Source of the DNA: Kribbella soli
GTDB lineage: Bacteria > Actinomycetota > Actinomycetes > Propionibacteriales > Kribbellaceae
Assembly (NCBI RefSeq): GCF_004331345.1
Contig: NZ_SJJZ01000001.1
Span: 1,736,001-1,800,000, forward strand
Reading direction: 5' to 3'
DNA: 64,000 nucleotides
Below the pieces are notes generated by a model. The model ran no database searches and was not told the origin of the DNA. It worked only from the letters and a program-made list of their open reading frames with translations. Positions 53,339 through 61,863 of this stretch are shown in pieces. The position numbers and the translations under genes are program-made. Position 1 is the stretch's first letter; each line of letters begins with the position of its first letter.

Positions 53339-53383
53339 AAGTCGTGGGTCCGGACCGGGTCGGATCGCGGCACGTTCTTGGGC

Positions 53384-54355
53384 ATGAATCCTCAACTTGC
53401 CGTGATGGCGTCGATCCGGGGTGGCGTGTTCACCCGGGCCGACGCACGCGCCTCTGGCTACCACGACGCTGACATCGACTCCCTGCTGCACTCCGGCTCC
53501 TGGCGACGGATCCGGCGCGGGACCTATGCCGCTCACCGTTCACTCATGCTCGTCACCGACGAGGTCCTCTACCTGCGCCGGATCTACGACGTCCTGCGCG
53601 CGAGCGGACCCGGCGTGTTCGCCAGCCATCAGTCGGCGGCGGCCCTGCACGCCTTGCCGGTCTGGGGTCTCGACCTGACCCGCGTCCACGTGACCGCCGC
53701 GGACGGTCGCTCCGGCCGGCTACGCGGCGTCCACCGGCACATCCGCGACCCAGTGGGGCCCGGCCTCCAACTGTGGAACAGGCTGCGCATGGCCTCTCCC
53801 GCCAGGGCGATCGCCGAGGTGGCCGCGACCGCACCACCCGCGCCGGCAGTCGTGCTCGCCGACGCCGCGATGTACGCCGGACTCGTCGACCGGCGCACGT
53901 TGAACCATGCGGTCACGCTGCTCGACCACGGCACCAAGCGAGCCTCCAGGGTGCTGGACCAACTCACCGGATCGGCCTCGATCGCCGAGTCCCGCCTGCG
54001 GTTCATCCTCGCCGGCGCCGGCCTCCCCGCACCCAGCCCGTCACCACCACCGGACTCCGAACCAGCCGATCCCGACGTCTCCGCAGCCGAAGGACTGTGG
54101 TTCCCCGACGAGCGCACGGTCGTCGAGTTCGAACCGCGTTTTCCCTTCTGGTGCGAGGAATTCGAGCCTTCCGTCGAGGAGCCGATCCCCGAGCCGGCCG
54201 CCGCCGACCCCGACGGGCCGCAACCCGTCGAGCACTGCTGGATCTCCTGGACCGACCTCGCCGACCCACCGACCGTGGCCGACCGCATCCGAACCACGTT
54301 CACCCGAGCCGCCCGGCGTACGGGAATCCGCCACTTCGACCTAGCCCGGATGTGA
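53384..54355 (+). CDS. AbiEi-like antitoxin-domain protein with degenerate endonuclease-like tail
   Basis: A 323-residue protein. Residues 1-55 (GGVFTRADARASGYHDADIDSLLHSGSWRRIRRGTYA, split as strand-helix units) match the AbiEi winged-helix N-terminal domain, and the middle matches the usual long linker ending IAESRLRFILAGAGLP. In relatives a DUF559/Vsr-like nuclease follows with VDLAWPEHRVVVEYDG; here it reads GLWFPDERTVVEFEP, then an acidic insert, so catalytic residues are mostly lost. ATG 53384 is used. No AbiEii toxin is adjacent. Confidence 0.75.
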   Translation: MNPQLAVMASIRGGVFTRADARASGYHDADIDSLLHSGSWRRIRRGTYAAHRSLMLVTDEVLYLRRIYDVLRASGPGVFASHQSAAALHALPVWGLDLTRVHVTAADGRSGRLRGVHRHIRDPVGPGLQLWNRLRMASPARAIAEVAATAPPAPAVVLADAAMYAGLVDRRTLNHAVTLLDHGTKRASRVLDQLTGSASIAESRLRFILAGAGLPAPSPSPPPDSEPADPDVSAAEGLWFPDERTVVEFEPRFPFWCEEFEPSVEEPIPEPAAADPDGPQPVEHCWISWTDLADPPTVADRIRTTFTRAARRTGIRHFDLARM

Positions 54356-54357
54356 CA

Positions 54358-54390
54358 GAAGGGCCCACCGCCGGTGGCGGTGAGCCCTTC
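54358..54390. terminator. Bidirectional terminator hairpin before fba
   Basis: GAAGGGC-c-CACCGCC (54358-54372) pairs with GGCGGTG-a-GCCCTTC (54376-54390) around a GGT loop, with one internal mismatch. It serves the AbiEi-like and fba genes. Confidence 0.88.
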
Positions 54391-54420
54391 GCAGACCCTC
54401 TACAGGAGGACCAGATGATG

Positions 54421-55446
<1,026 letters not shown>

Positions 55447-55638
55447 GTCTCGCGGTACTCCTCACAACACAGTTCTTGTGGGTTCGGCTCCAGTATTGCT
55501 GCCGGGCACTTCGTCGGATCCGGCGGCCCACCTGCCGAACCGGCCCGGTGGCCGGGGAGCAATCGACAGGGATGTAGACCAGTTGATGAACAGGACAGGT
55601 CCAGTTCGTTGCGGCCCGATGACGACCGCGGGTCGAGC

Positions 55639-56358
55639 TCAGGCCGACCCGGTGCGCGGGCCGCGGGGGGTCAGGGCCATGTGCAGCCGGTAGCGGTCGG
55701 CGCGGTAGGCCGACCAGGACAGCTCGACGACCTTGCGGCCGGCGAAGGTGGTGCGCTCGAGGACCAGCAGGGGTGCCCGCCGGGCCACGCCGAGCACCCG
55801 GGCGACATGACCGTCGGCGTTGTCCGCCCGGACGGTCTGCTCACCGGAGGTGACGACGACGTCGTACTCACTGGCAAAGACGTCGTAGAGAGTGCCGAGC
55901 TCGCGGCCGAGCAGGCCGGGGAAGAGCGCGGACGGGTAGTAGCCGACCTCGTAGGCCATCGGCGACGCATCGGCCGTGCGGAGCCGCTCGACCCGGATCA
56001 CCTTGGTGCCCTTCGCGACCCGCAGGCCCTTCGAGGTCTCGTCGGAGGCCTCGATCTCGCTGGCCGACAGCACCACGGTCCCGGGCTCCAGCCCACGGGC
56101 CCGCATCTCCCGGGAGAACGAGGTGAGGTGCAGCTGCGAGTCGACCTGCGGACCGGTGACGAAGGTCCCCTTGCCGTGCACCCGTTCCAGGGCGCCGGAC
56201 TCGACCAGGTCGCTGATCGCCTGCCGGACGGTCACCCGGGAGACGTTCAGCTTGTCCACCAGGGCACGTTCGGAGGGGATCGGGTCCCCGGGATGCAGCT
56301 CGACGTCGATCAGCCGTTCCAGCACCGATCGGACCTGGGCCCGCTTCGTCGCCACCAT
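55639..56358 (-). CDS. GntR/HutC family regulator (DasR-like)
   Basis: A 239-residue regulator. The winged helix is at about 8-70 (IPSERALVDKLNVSRVTVRQAI and GKGTFV) and the UTRA effector domain at about 90-230 (LHLTSFSREMRARG, VIRVERLRTADASPMAYEVGY, VLERTTFAGRKVVELSWSAYRADRY). This is the DasR/NagR layout, whose known effectors are amino-sugar phosphates. It diverges from a sugar isomerase-like SIS gene across a gap with two GACCAG repeats, supporting a role in amino-sugar metabolism. Confidence 0.9.
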   Translation of the reverse strand: MVATKRAQVRSVLERLIDVELHPGDPIPSERALVDKLNVSRVTVRQAISDLVESGALERVHGKGTFVTGPQVDSQLHLTSFSREMRARGLEPGTVVLSASEIEASDETSKGLRVAKGTKVIRVERLRTADASPMAYEVGYYPSALFPGLLGRELGTLYDVFASEYDVVVTSGEQTVRADNADGHVARVLGVARRAPLLVLERTTFAGRKVVELSWSAYRADRYRLHMALTPRGPRTGSA

Positions 56359-56442
56359 GGAATCTCGATCCTCCAGACCTGGGCGGGTCTCGGGGGTGCC
56401 CCGGGACGCCGCTCACTGCTATCGTGCGCAGCATACCTGTTA

Positions 56443-56460
56443 AGACCAGATAGGACCAGT
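56443..56460. promoter_or_regulatory. Direct GACCAG repeats resembling half-sites of a DasR-type box
   Basis: AGACCAGATAGGACCAGT contains two RGACCAG units exactly 10 bp apart. The reverse strand begins ACTGGTC like the left half of the known dre sequence ACTGGTCTAGACCACT, but the second half is a direct instead of an inverted repeat. It lies at the SIS gene promoter. Confidence 0.55.
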
Positions 56461-56470
56461 GATCGTAGTG

Positions 56471-57517
56471 GTGTCTGTCCCCGCCCAAGAGACCCGGATG
56501 GCGGCCGAGATCGCCGAGCAGCCGGCCGCGCTCGCCGCGACCTTCGAGCATGTTCTGCCGCTGCGGCACGACATCACCCGGCTGGCCGCCGGGCGCCGGA
56601 ACGTGATCTTCGTGGCGCGCGGATCGTCCGACAACGCGGGGGTCTACGGCCGCTACCTGACCGAGATCCACGCGGGTCGGCAGGCGTCACTGGCCGCTCC
56701 TTCGGTAGCCACGTTGTACGGCGCGAACCTGGACCTCTCGAACTCGCTGGTGGTCGCGGTCAGCCAGTCCGGCGCGACCCAGGAGATCGTCGACACGGCC
56801 GAGTGGGCGAAGCGGAACGGCGCGGCGATCGTCGGCATCACGAACGACGGCAACAGCCCGCTGGCCTCGACGGCCGACGTCGCCCTGATCACGCAGGCGG
56901 GCCAGGAGCTCGCCGTACCGGCCACGAAGACGTACACGACGCAGCTGGCCGCGATCACGGTCGCCGTGGACGCGCTCGCGCCGCGGCCGGGGACGCTCGA
57001 CGCCGACATCGCGCGGGTCCCGGACGCCGCGACCAAGATGCTGTCCGGGTCGGTCGAGGCGGCCGCCGACCTGCTGGCGGCGGCGCACGACGTGCTCGCG
57101 AGCGGTCGCGGACTGACGTTCGGCACGACGCTCGAGGTCGCACTGAAGCTCGAGGAGACCTGCCTGCAGCCGGTCCGCGGACTCTCGTACGCCGACCTGA
57201 AGCACGGCCCGATCGCGGTCGTCGACTCCGACCTGGTGACGATCCTGGTCGCGGCGGGCGAGGGTCCCGCGCTGCCCGGTATGACGGAGCTGGCCGGCAT
57301 CGTCCGCGAGAAGGGCAGCAAGATCCTCGGCATCGGCGGCGACCCTACGTTCGCCTCCCGCTGCGACGTGAACCTGGCCGGTCCCGACCTCCCTGAAACG
57401 CTGGCGCCGCTCGCGCTGGTCATCCCGGCCCAACGCGCCATCGAGCTCCTGGCCCGCAAGCTCGGCCTCGACCCCGACGCCCCCCGCGGCCTCCGCAAGG
57501 TGACGCAAACCGACTGA
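56471..57517 (+). CDS. SIS domain sugar isomerase/deaminase-like protein
   Basis: A 348-residue protein with two SIS domains and no glutaminase domain. FVARGSSDNAGVYGRYL and VSQSGATQEIVD form the first sugar-phosphate site; CLQPVRGLSYADLKHGPIAVV, cut by natural turns, is typical of the C-terminal half of GlmS and of AgaS/NagB-II-type enzymes. It probably handles glucosamine- or galactosamine-6-phosphate. The start is uncertain: GTG 56471 is used, GTG 56459 and ATG 56498 are possible and no ribosome site is clear. The divergent DasR-like regulator supports the role. Confidence 0.85.
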   Translation: MSVPAQETRMAAEIAEQPAALAATFEHVLPLRHDITRLAAGRRNVIFVARGSSDNAGVYGRYLTEIHAGRQASLAAPSVATLYGANLDLSNSLVVAVSQSGATQEIVDTAEWAKRNGAAIVGITNDGNSPLASTADVALITQAGQELAVPATKTYTTQLAAITVAVDALAPRPGTLDADIARVPDAATKMLSGSVEAAADLLAAAHDVLASGRGLTFGTTLEVALKLEETCLQPVRGLSYADLKHGPIAVVDSDLVTILVAAGEGPALPGMTELAGIVREKGSKILGIGGDPTFASRCDVNLAGPDLPETLAPLALVIPAQRAIELLARKLGLDPDAPRGLRKVTQTD

Positions 57518-57518
57518 A

Positions 57519-57545
57519 CAAAGTGCTCACTCGGTGAGCACTTTG
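57519..57545. terminator. 12-bp perfect inverted repeat after SIS gene
   Basis: CAAAGTGCTCAC (57519-57530) and GTGAGCACTTTG (57534-57545) flank a TCG loop, 1 bp after the SIS stop and 55 bp before a VOC gene on the same strand. It may terminate the SIS transcript or act as an operator for the VOC gene. Confidence 0.7.
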
Positions 57546-57599
57546 GGTGGAATCGTGGTGGTCATCAACCGGGGCAACACCTGAGAGAGGACCACCACG

Positions 57600-58019
57600 A
57601 TGTTGCGAGGGCTTGCGACTGTCAGCTTCTACGCGGGCGACGTGAAGGCGGCGCGGCGCTGGTACGAGGAGTTGCTGGGGATCGAGGCGTACTACGCCGT
57701 GCCGTCCGCGGAGGAGCCGGCGTACGTCGAGTTCCGGTTCGGGGACTTCCAGTGCGAGCTGGGAATCATCGATGCCAAGTACGCGACCCACCAGGTCGGG
57801 CCGGTGGCGGCCGGGGCGATCGTCAACTGGCACGTCGACGACCTGGAGGGCACGCTCGCGCGGCTGCTCGAGCTCGGGGCGACGCTCAACGAGGGAATCG
57901 TTGAGCGAGGCAACAACACGGGCTTCCGCACCGCGTCGGTCGTCGACCCGTTCGGCAACCTCATCGGCATCATGAACAACCCGCACTACCTGCAGATTCT
58001 CGAAGAACTGAAGGCCTGA
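57600..58019 (+). CDS. VOC family protein
   Basis: A 139-residue glyoxalase-fold protein. LATVSFYAGDVKAARRWYEELLGIEAYY and the paired module HVDDLEGTLARLLELGA, then SVVDPFGNLIGIM, are the two beta-alpha-beta-beta-beta halves. Metal-type residues are only partly conserved. GAGAGG about 9 nt upstream of ATG 57600 may serve as ribosome site. It is a single gene; a 27-bp palindrome lies 55 bp upstream. Bleomycin-resistance-like binding, lactoylglutathione lyase-like or dioxygenase-like activity cannot be told apart. Confidence 0.85.
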   Translation: MLRGLATVSFYAGDVKAARRWYEELLGIEAYYAVPSAEEPAYVEFRFGDFQCELGIIDAKYATHQVGPVAAGAIVNWHVDDLEGTLARLLELGATLNEGIVERGNNTGFRTASVVDPFGNLIGIMNNPHYLQILEELKA

Positions 58020-58032
58020 CGGCGCGGGACGT

Positions 58033-58974
58033 TCAGAAGTCGATGCGCATGACCGCGCGGCGTTTGCCCGGCCGGCTCACCTCGACGAACCCGGCGTCGG
58101 CGAACGTGCCGAGAGTGCCGACCGATCCGCCGTCGACGAAGTCCGGGTAGCCCTCCACGGCGCGGGCACCGCGTTCACGGGCGAAGTCGGCGGCGGCTTG
58201 GGCGAGGGCGCGACTGATACCGCGGCGCCGGTAGCCGACGCGGGTGACGAAGCAGGTCACGGCCCACACCGTCGTGTCGGCCTTGTCCTCGTTGCGGTCC
58301 ATCCAGGGGACGCGGTTGTCGCGGCGCAGCCTCGCGTGGTCGGCGCGCGACGCGACGGCGCACCAGCCGACGGGCTCGCCGTCGAGGTACGCGATCAGGC
58401 CGCTCGTGGTCTTGGCCTTCGGGTTGCCGCAGGCGGTCTGGTCGCGAAGCCGGGCGGCGAGTTCTTCGGGGCCTTCCGAGTCCCAGCTTTCCTTGGGCAG
58501 CATCCGGAAGCGTTGGCACGAGCAGCGCGAGGTGTCTCCTCTGGTACCGAAAACCGCCTTGAGGTCCTCGGCGGTCGCCTGGTTCGCCGGGACGATCGTG
58601 AGCTGTTCCGGGGCGATCGGTTCGCGGGAGCCTGAAGAACGAGGAACGGGCGTCCGCGGAGGTGCGGGGCGTGTCTCCCGCTCGGGCAGGGCGTCCAGCA
58701 TGAGCCGGACGTCGACGGTGTCGCCTGCATCCAGTCCGTGCGGCTTGCGTACTGCGTCCTTCAGCGGGAGCACGTAGCTGCCGTCCTTCGGCCACAGCGA
58801 GGTCTTCCACTCGGTGCTGCCGATCCGGGCGCGAATCGGCAGCATTCCCCAGCCGTAGCTGGCAGCCGAGGCCACGGCCCGCAGCGCGTCGCCCTCCTCG
58901 TCGGGCACAGAGACGAAGTAGTACGGCGCCGGACCGCGCCACTCGATGACCTCGCCGCTGAAGGACTGCTCCAT
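58033..58974 (-). CDS. DUF1905-GNAT acetyltransferase fusion
   Basis: A 313-residue two-domain protein. Residues 1-95 are DUF1905 (FSGEVIEWRGPAPYYFVSVP, GWGMLPIRARIGSTEWKTSL, YVLPLKDAVRK), a small beta-barrel. A Pro/Arg-rich linker follows. Residues about 123-312 are a GNAT domain of the type with the conserved CSCQRFR segment, GEPVGWCAVASR and the acetyl-CoA loop VTRVGYRRRGISRALAQAA, ending GFVEVSRPGKRRAVMR. DUF1905 usually occurs alone or with YdeI-like domains; the substrate is unknown. Confidence 0.85.
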   Translation of the reverse strand: MEQSFSGEVIEWRGPAPYYFVSVPDEEGDALRAVASAASYGWGMLPIRARIGSTEWKTSLWPKDGSYVLPLKDAVRKPHGLDAGDTVDVRLMLDALPERETRPAPPRTPVPRSSGSREPIAPEQLTIVPANQATAEDLKAVFGTRGDTSRCSCQRFRMLPKESWDSEGPEELAARLRDQTACGNPKAKTTSGLIAYLDGEPVGWCAVASRADHARLRRDNRVPWMDRNEDKADTTVWAVTCFVTRVGYRRRGISRALAQAAADFARERGARAVEGYPDFVDGGSVGTLGTFADAGFVEVSRPGKRRAVMRIDF

Positions 58975-59038
58975 AGGTCAGATGCTAGGCCCGGTTCCGG
59001 ACAGACCACTTCCGGATTCGGCGCCGAATTCTGGTCAA

Positions 59039-59821
59039 TCAGAAGTTGCCGCGATGGGTGAGGGCGGTGGTGATCTGAGTCGCCGCTTGTCGAAGGTGCG
59101 GGAGGACCTCTTCGCAGAGGGACGTCGACGTCGAGCGGGAGGCGTGGGCCGAGACGTTGAGGGCAGCGATGATGCGACCACGGGAGTTGTGGATGGGCGC
59201 GGCGATGGAGCGGAGGCCGAGTTCGAGTTCCTGGTCGACGAGGGCGTAGCCGTCGGCGCGGGCCTGGGTGATGCTGGCGCGGAGGTCGTCCGGGGCCGTG
59301 ATCGTGCGATCCGTGAGCGGGTCGGCCTGCAGGGTTTCGAGGTACGCCGTGAGGTCCTCGTCGGGCAAGGCGGAGAGGAGGACCCGGCCCATCGAGGTCG
59401 GGTACGCCGGCAGCCGGGCGCCGACCCCGAGGGCGACGGTCATGATCCGGCTGGTCGGCACGCGGGCGACGTACACGATGTCCGGGAGGTCGAGGGTCGC
59501 GATCGAGCAGGACTCGCGGGTCTTGGCGCTCAACTCCTCCATGAACGGGCCCGCGAGTTCGCCGAGGTCCAGGGAGGAGAGGTAGGCCCAGCCAAGAGCG
59601 AGGACGCGCGGAGTGAGGGAGAAGCGGCGGTTGTCGCTGCGTACGTAGCCGAGCTCCTCCAGCGTGAGCAGGATCCGGCGCGCAGTCGCGGGAGTGATGC
59701 CGACCGCACGGGCCACCTCACTGAGGGTCAGCGACGGCGCCTCGGTGGAGAACGCGCGGATCACCGCGAGGCCTCGCTCAAGACCCTGCAGAAACGTGCC
59801 TGTAGACGCGTCACCCGGCAT
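59039..59821 (-). CDS. IclR family regulator (PcaR/PobR type)
   Basis: A 260-residue IclR regulator. The winged helix is at about 12-75 (LERGLAVIRAFSTEAPSLTL, EVARAVGITPATARRILLTL) and the effector domain at about 90-255 (SCSIATLDLPDIVYVARV, SMGRVLLSALP, ALVDQELELGLRSIAAPI). This subgroup controls beta-ketoadipate and resorcinol-type pathways. It diverges from the hydroxyquinol operon, and the gap carries two TTCG-N-TGA repeats. Such regulators can activate or repress; the effector may be a pathway intermediate. Confidence 0.92.
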   Translation of the reverse strand: MPGDASTGTFLQGLERGLAVIRAFSTEAPSLTLSEVARAVGITPATARRILLTLEELGYVRSDNRRFSLTPRVLALGWAYLSSLDLGELAGPFMEELSAKTRESCSIATLDLPDIVYVARVPTSRIMTVALGVGARLPAYPTSMGRVLLSALPDEDLTAYLETLQADPLTDRTITAPDDLRASITQARADGYALVDQELELGLRSIAAPIHNSRGRIIAALNVSAHASRSTSTSLCEEVLPHLRQAATQITTALTHRGNF

Positions 59822-59835
59822 CGGCTAGCCTGCTT

Positions 59836-59867
59836 TTCGTTGAAAGAAGAACTATTCGCTGAGCGAA
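59836..59867. promoter_or_regulatory. Two 13-bp IclR-type half-dyads before the hydroxyquinol operon
   Basis: TTCGTTGAAAGAA (59836-59848) and TTCGCTGAGCGAA (59855-59867) share 10 of 13 bases and lie 19 bp apart; the second is itself a TTCGC-TGA-GCGAA palindrome. They lie between the iclR start and the maleylacetate reductase start at 59886. Confidence 0.65.
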
Positions 59868-59885
59868 ATCCTAGCGGAGCTGCCG

Positions 59886-60974
59886 ATGCCACGTCCAGCC
59901 GAGCCAACTGAAGCGCCGTCCGGCGCTGGGTTCGTGCACACGTTCCTGCCCGGGCGGGTGGTGTTCGGGGCCGGCACGCTCGACCGGGTCGCGACCGAGG
60001 TCGAAGCGCTCGGGGTACGGCGGGCGCTCGTGGTGGCGACGAACTCCGCGCGGGCAGCGGCCGACGTGGTCGCGGCGCAACTGGGTGACTTGTTCGCGGG
60101 CCGGATCGACGGTGTCGCGCAACACGTTCCCACCGAGGTCGCGGAGGGCGCGCGGGCGAAGGCACGCGAGGCCGGAGCTGACGCGGCCGTCGCCATCGGT
60201 GGCGGCTCGGCGATCGGGCTGGCCAAGGCAATCGCCCTCACCACCGAACGGGTGGTGATTCTTGCTGTGCCCACGACGTATGCAGGGTCTGAGATGACGC
60301 CGGTGTGGGGTGAGACGACAACTGGTCGCAAGAGCACCGGGACTGATCTGCGCGTACTGCCTCGGGTGGTTGTTTACGACCCGTTGTTGAGCCGCGGGTT
60401 GCCGTTGAAGGTGACGGCGGCGAGTGTGGCGAATGCGATCGCGCATTGCGTGGAGGCGGTCTGGACACCGAAGGCCGATCCGATCACCGAACTGACCGCG
60501 ACAGAAGGACTGCGGTCGTTGAGCAGCGGATTGCGGGACGTGTTGCTCGCTCCCGACGATTTAGAGGCTCGAAGCAACCTTCTGTACGGCGCCTGCTTGG
60601 CAGGTTCAGCTTTGGCGACGGCCGGGACCGGCTTGCATCACAAGCTGTGCCACCTGCTGGGCGGCACCTACAACCTGCCGCACGCAGAGACCCACGCAGT
60701 GGTACTTCCTCAGGTTGCCCGCGTCAACGCTTCCTCAGTTCCACAAGCGAAAACGCGATTGGAAGCCGCCTTGGGCACAACAGACCTGGCAGGTGGATTG
60801 TTCGACCTGTTCCAGGCAGCGGGGGTGCCGACAAGTTTGCGGGAGCTGGGCATGACCGAGGCGCAGGTCGCGGAAGCCGCCGCGGCGTTCAAGCCGACGG
60901 ACAACCCGATCCCGGTGACGGAGGACCTGGTGCGGGACATCCTGACCCGCGCCTGGTCCGGTACGCGACCTTGA
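59886..60974 (+). CDS. Maleylacetate reductase
   Basis: A 362-residue member of the iron-containing alcohol dehydrogenase superfamily. RVVFGAGTLDRVATEVEALG opens the domain, GGGSAIGLAKAIAL (about 97) binds NAD(P)H, and AHCVEAVWTP, GLHHKLCHLLGGTYNLPHAETHAVVLP (cut by the natural helix break) carry the metal-site region in the form seen in maleylacetate reductases. It reduces maleylacetate to 3-oxoadipate. It is the first gene of the operon; 16 nt separate it from the dioxygenase that makes its substrate. Confidence 0.93.
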   Translation: MPRPAEPTEAPSGAGFVHTFLPGRVVFGAGTLDRVATEVEALGVRRALVVATNSARAAADVVAAQLGDLFAGRIDGVAQHVPTEVAEGARAKAREAGADAAVAIGGGSAIGLAKAIALTTERVVILAVPTTYAGSEMTPVWGETTTGRKSTGTDLRVLPRVVVYDPLLSRGLPLKVTAASVANAIAHCVEAVWTPKADPITELTATEGLRSLSSGLRDVLLAPDDLEARSNLLYGACLAGSALATAGTGLHHKLCHLLGGTYNLPHAETHAVVLPQVARVNASSVPQAKTRLEAALGTTDLAGGLFDLFQAAGVPTSLRELGMTEAQVAEAAAAFKPTDNPIPVTEDLVRDILTRAWSGTRP

Positions 60975-60990
60975 TGAGCGAGGAGACCGG

Positions 60991-61863
60991 ATGGACCTGC
61001 AAGGAGATGATCTGACCGCAGCCGTGGTGGCCAGCTTCGGGGACAGCCCGAGCGACCGCTACCGGGAGGTGATGAGCGCCCTCGTGCGCCACCTGCACGC
61101 GTTCGCACGCGAGGTGGACCTCACCGAGGACGAGTACTTCACCGCGATCGACTTCCTGACCCGGACCGGTCAGATCTCGACCGGCACGCGACAGGAGTTC
61201 GTCCTGCTGGCCGACGTACTCGGGCTGTCGATGCTCACGGTCGGGCTGGGGAACCGGACGCCGCCCGGGGCCACGCAGTCCACTGTGTTCGGCCCGTTCT
61301 TCGTCGAGGGATCGCCCGAGGTACAGCTCGGTGGCGACATCTCGAACGGCGCTCCTGGACAGCCGTGCCTGGTGAGCGGGCGTGTCCTCAACACCAAGGG
61401 CGAACCGATCCCGCAGGCGCTCGTGGAGACCTGGCAGGCCGACGAGGACGGGTTCTACGACGTACAGAAGGAGCTCGACGGTCCACAGAACCGCGCCCAT
61501 CTGACAACCGATGCCGACGGCAACTACCGGTTCTGGGCGGTCAGGCCGGTCGCCTATCCGATCCCCGATGACGGCCCGGTCGGCGAACTGCTCCGCGCAG
61601 GCGGTCGCGGCCCGATGCGCCCGGCGCACATCCACTTCATGGTCACGGCCCCTGGGTACAGCCGCCTGATCACGCATGTCTTCGCAGCGGGCGACGAATA
61701 CCTCGACACCGACGCGGTGTTCGGCGTCAAGCATTCGCTCATCGCCGACTTCGCCGAACACCCGGCCGGCACCGAGGCGCCAGACGGCAGTACGCCGGAG
61801 CAGCCCTACTACACCGTCGACTACGACCTGGTGCTCGCCACCACCGAGGAGGCTCAGCAATGA
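60991..61863 (+). CDS. Hydroxyquinol 1,2-dioxygenase (intradiol ring cleavage)
   Basis: A 290-residue non-heme Fe(III) dioxygenase. The helical N-terminal dimer domain (about 1-95) is followed by the catalytic beta-sandwich. Iron ligands are a Tyr in DEDGFYDVQ, a Tyr in RPVAYPIPDDGP, and the two His of RPAHIHFMV. TVFGPFFVEGSP is the conserved family box, and the whole pattern fits hydroxyquinol rather than catechol enzymes. It converts 1,2,4-trihydroxybenzene to maleylacetate. GAGGAG 5 nt before ATG 60991 supports the start. Its end overlaps the monooxygenase gene by ATGA. Confidence 0.92.
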   Translation: MDLQGDDLTAAVVASFGDSPSDRYREVMSALVRHLHAFAREVDLTEDEYFTAIDFLTRTGQISTGTRQEFVLLADVLGLSMLTVGLGNRTPPGATQSTVFGPFFVEGSPEVQLGGDISNGAPGQPCLVSGRVLNTKGEPIPQALVETWQADEDGFYDVQKELDGPQNRAHLTTDADGNYRFWAVRPVAYPIPDDGPVGELLRAGGRGPMRPAHIHFMVTAPGYSRLITHVFAAGDEYLDTDAVFGVKHSLIADFAEHPAGTEAPDGSTPEQPYYTVDYDLVLATTEEAQQ

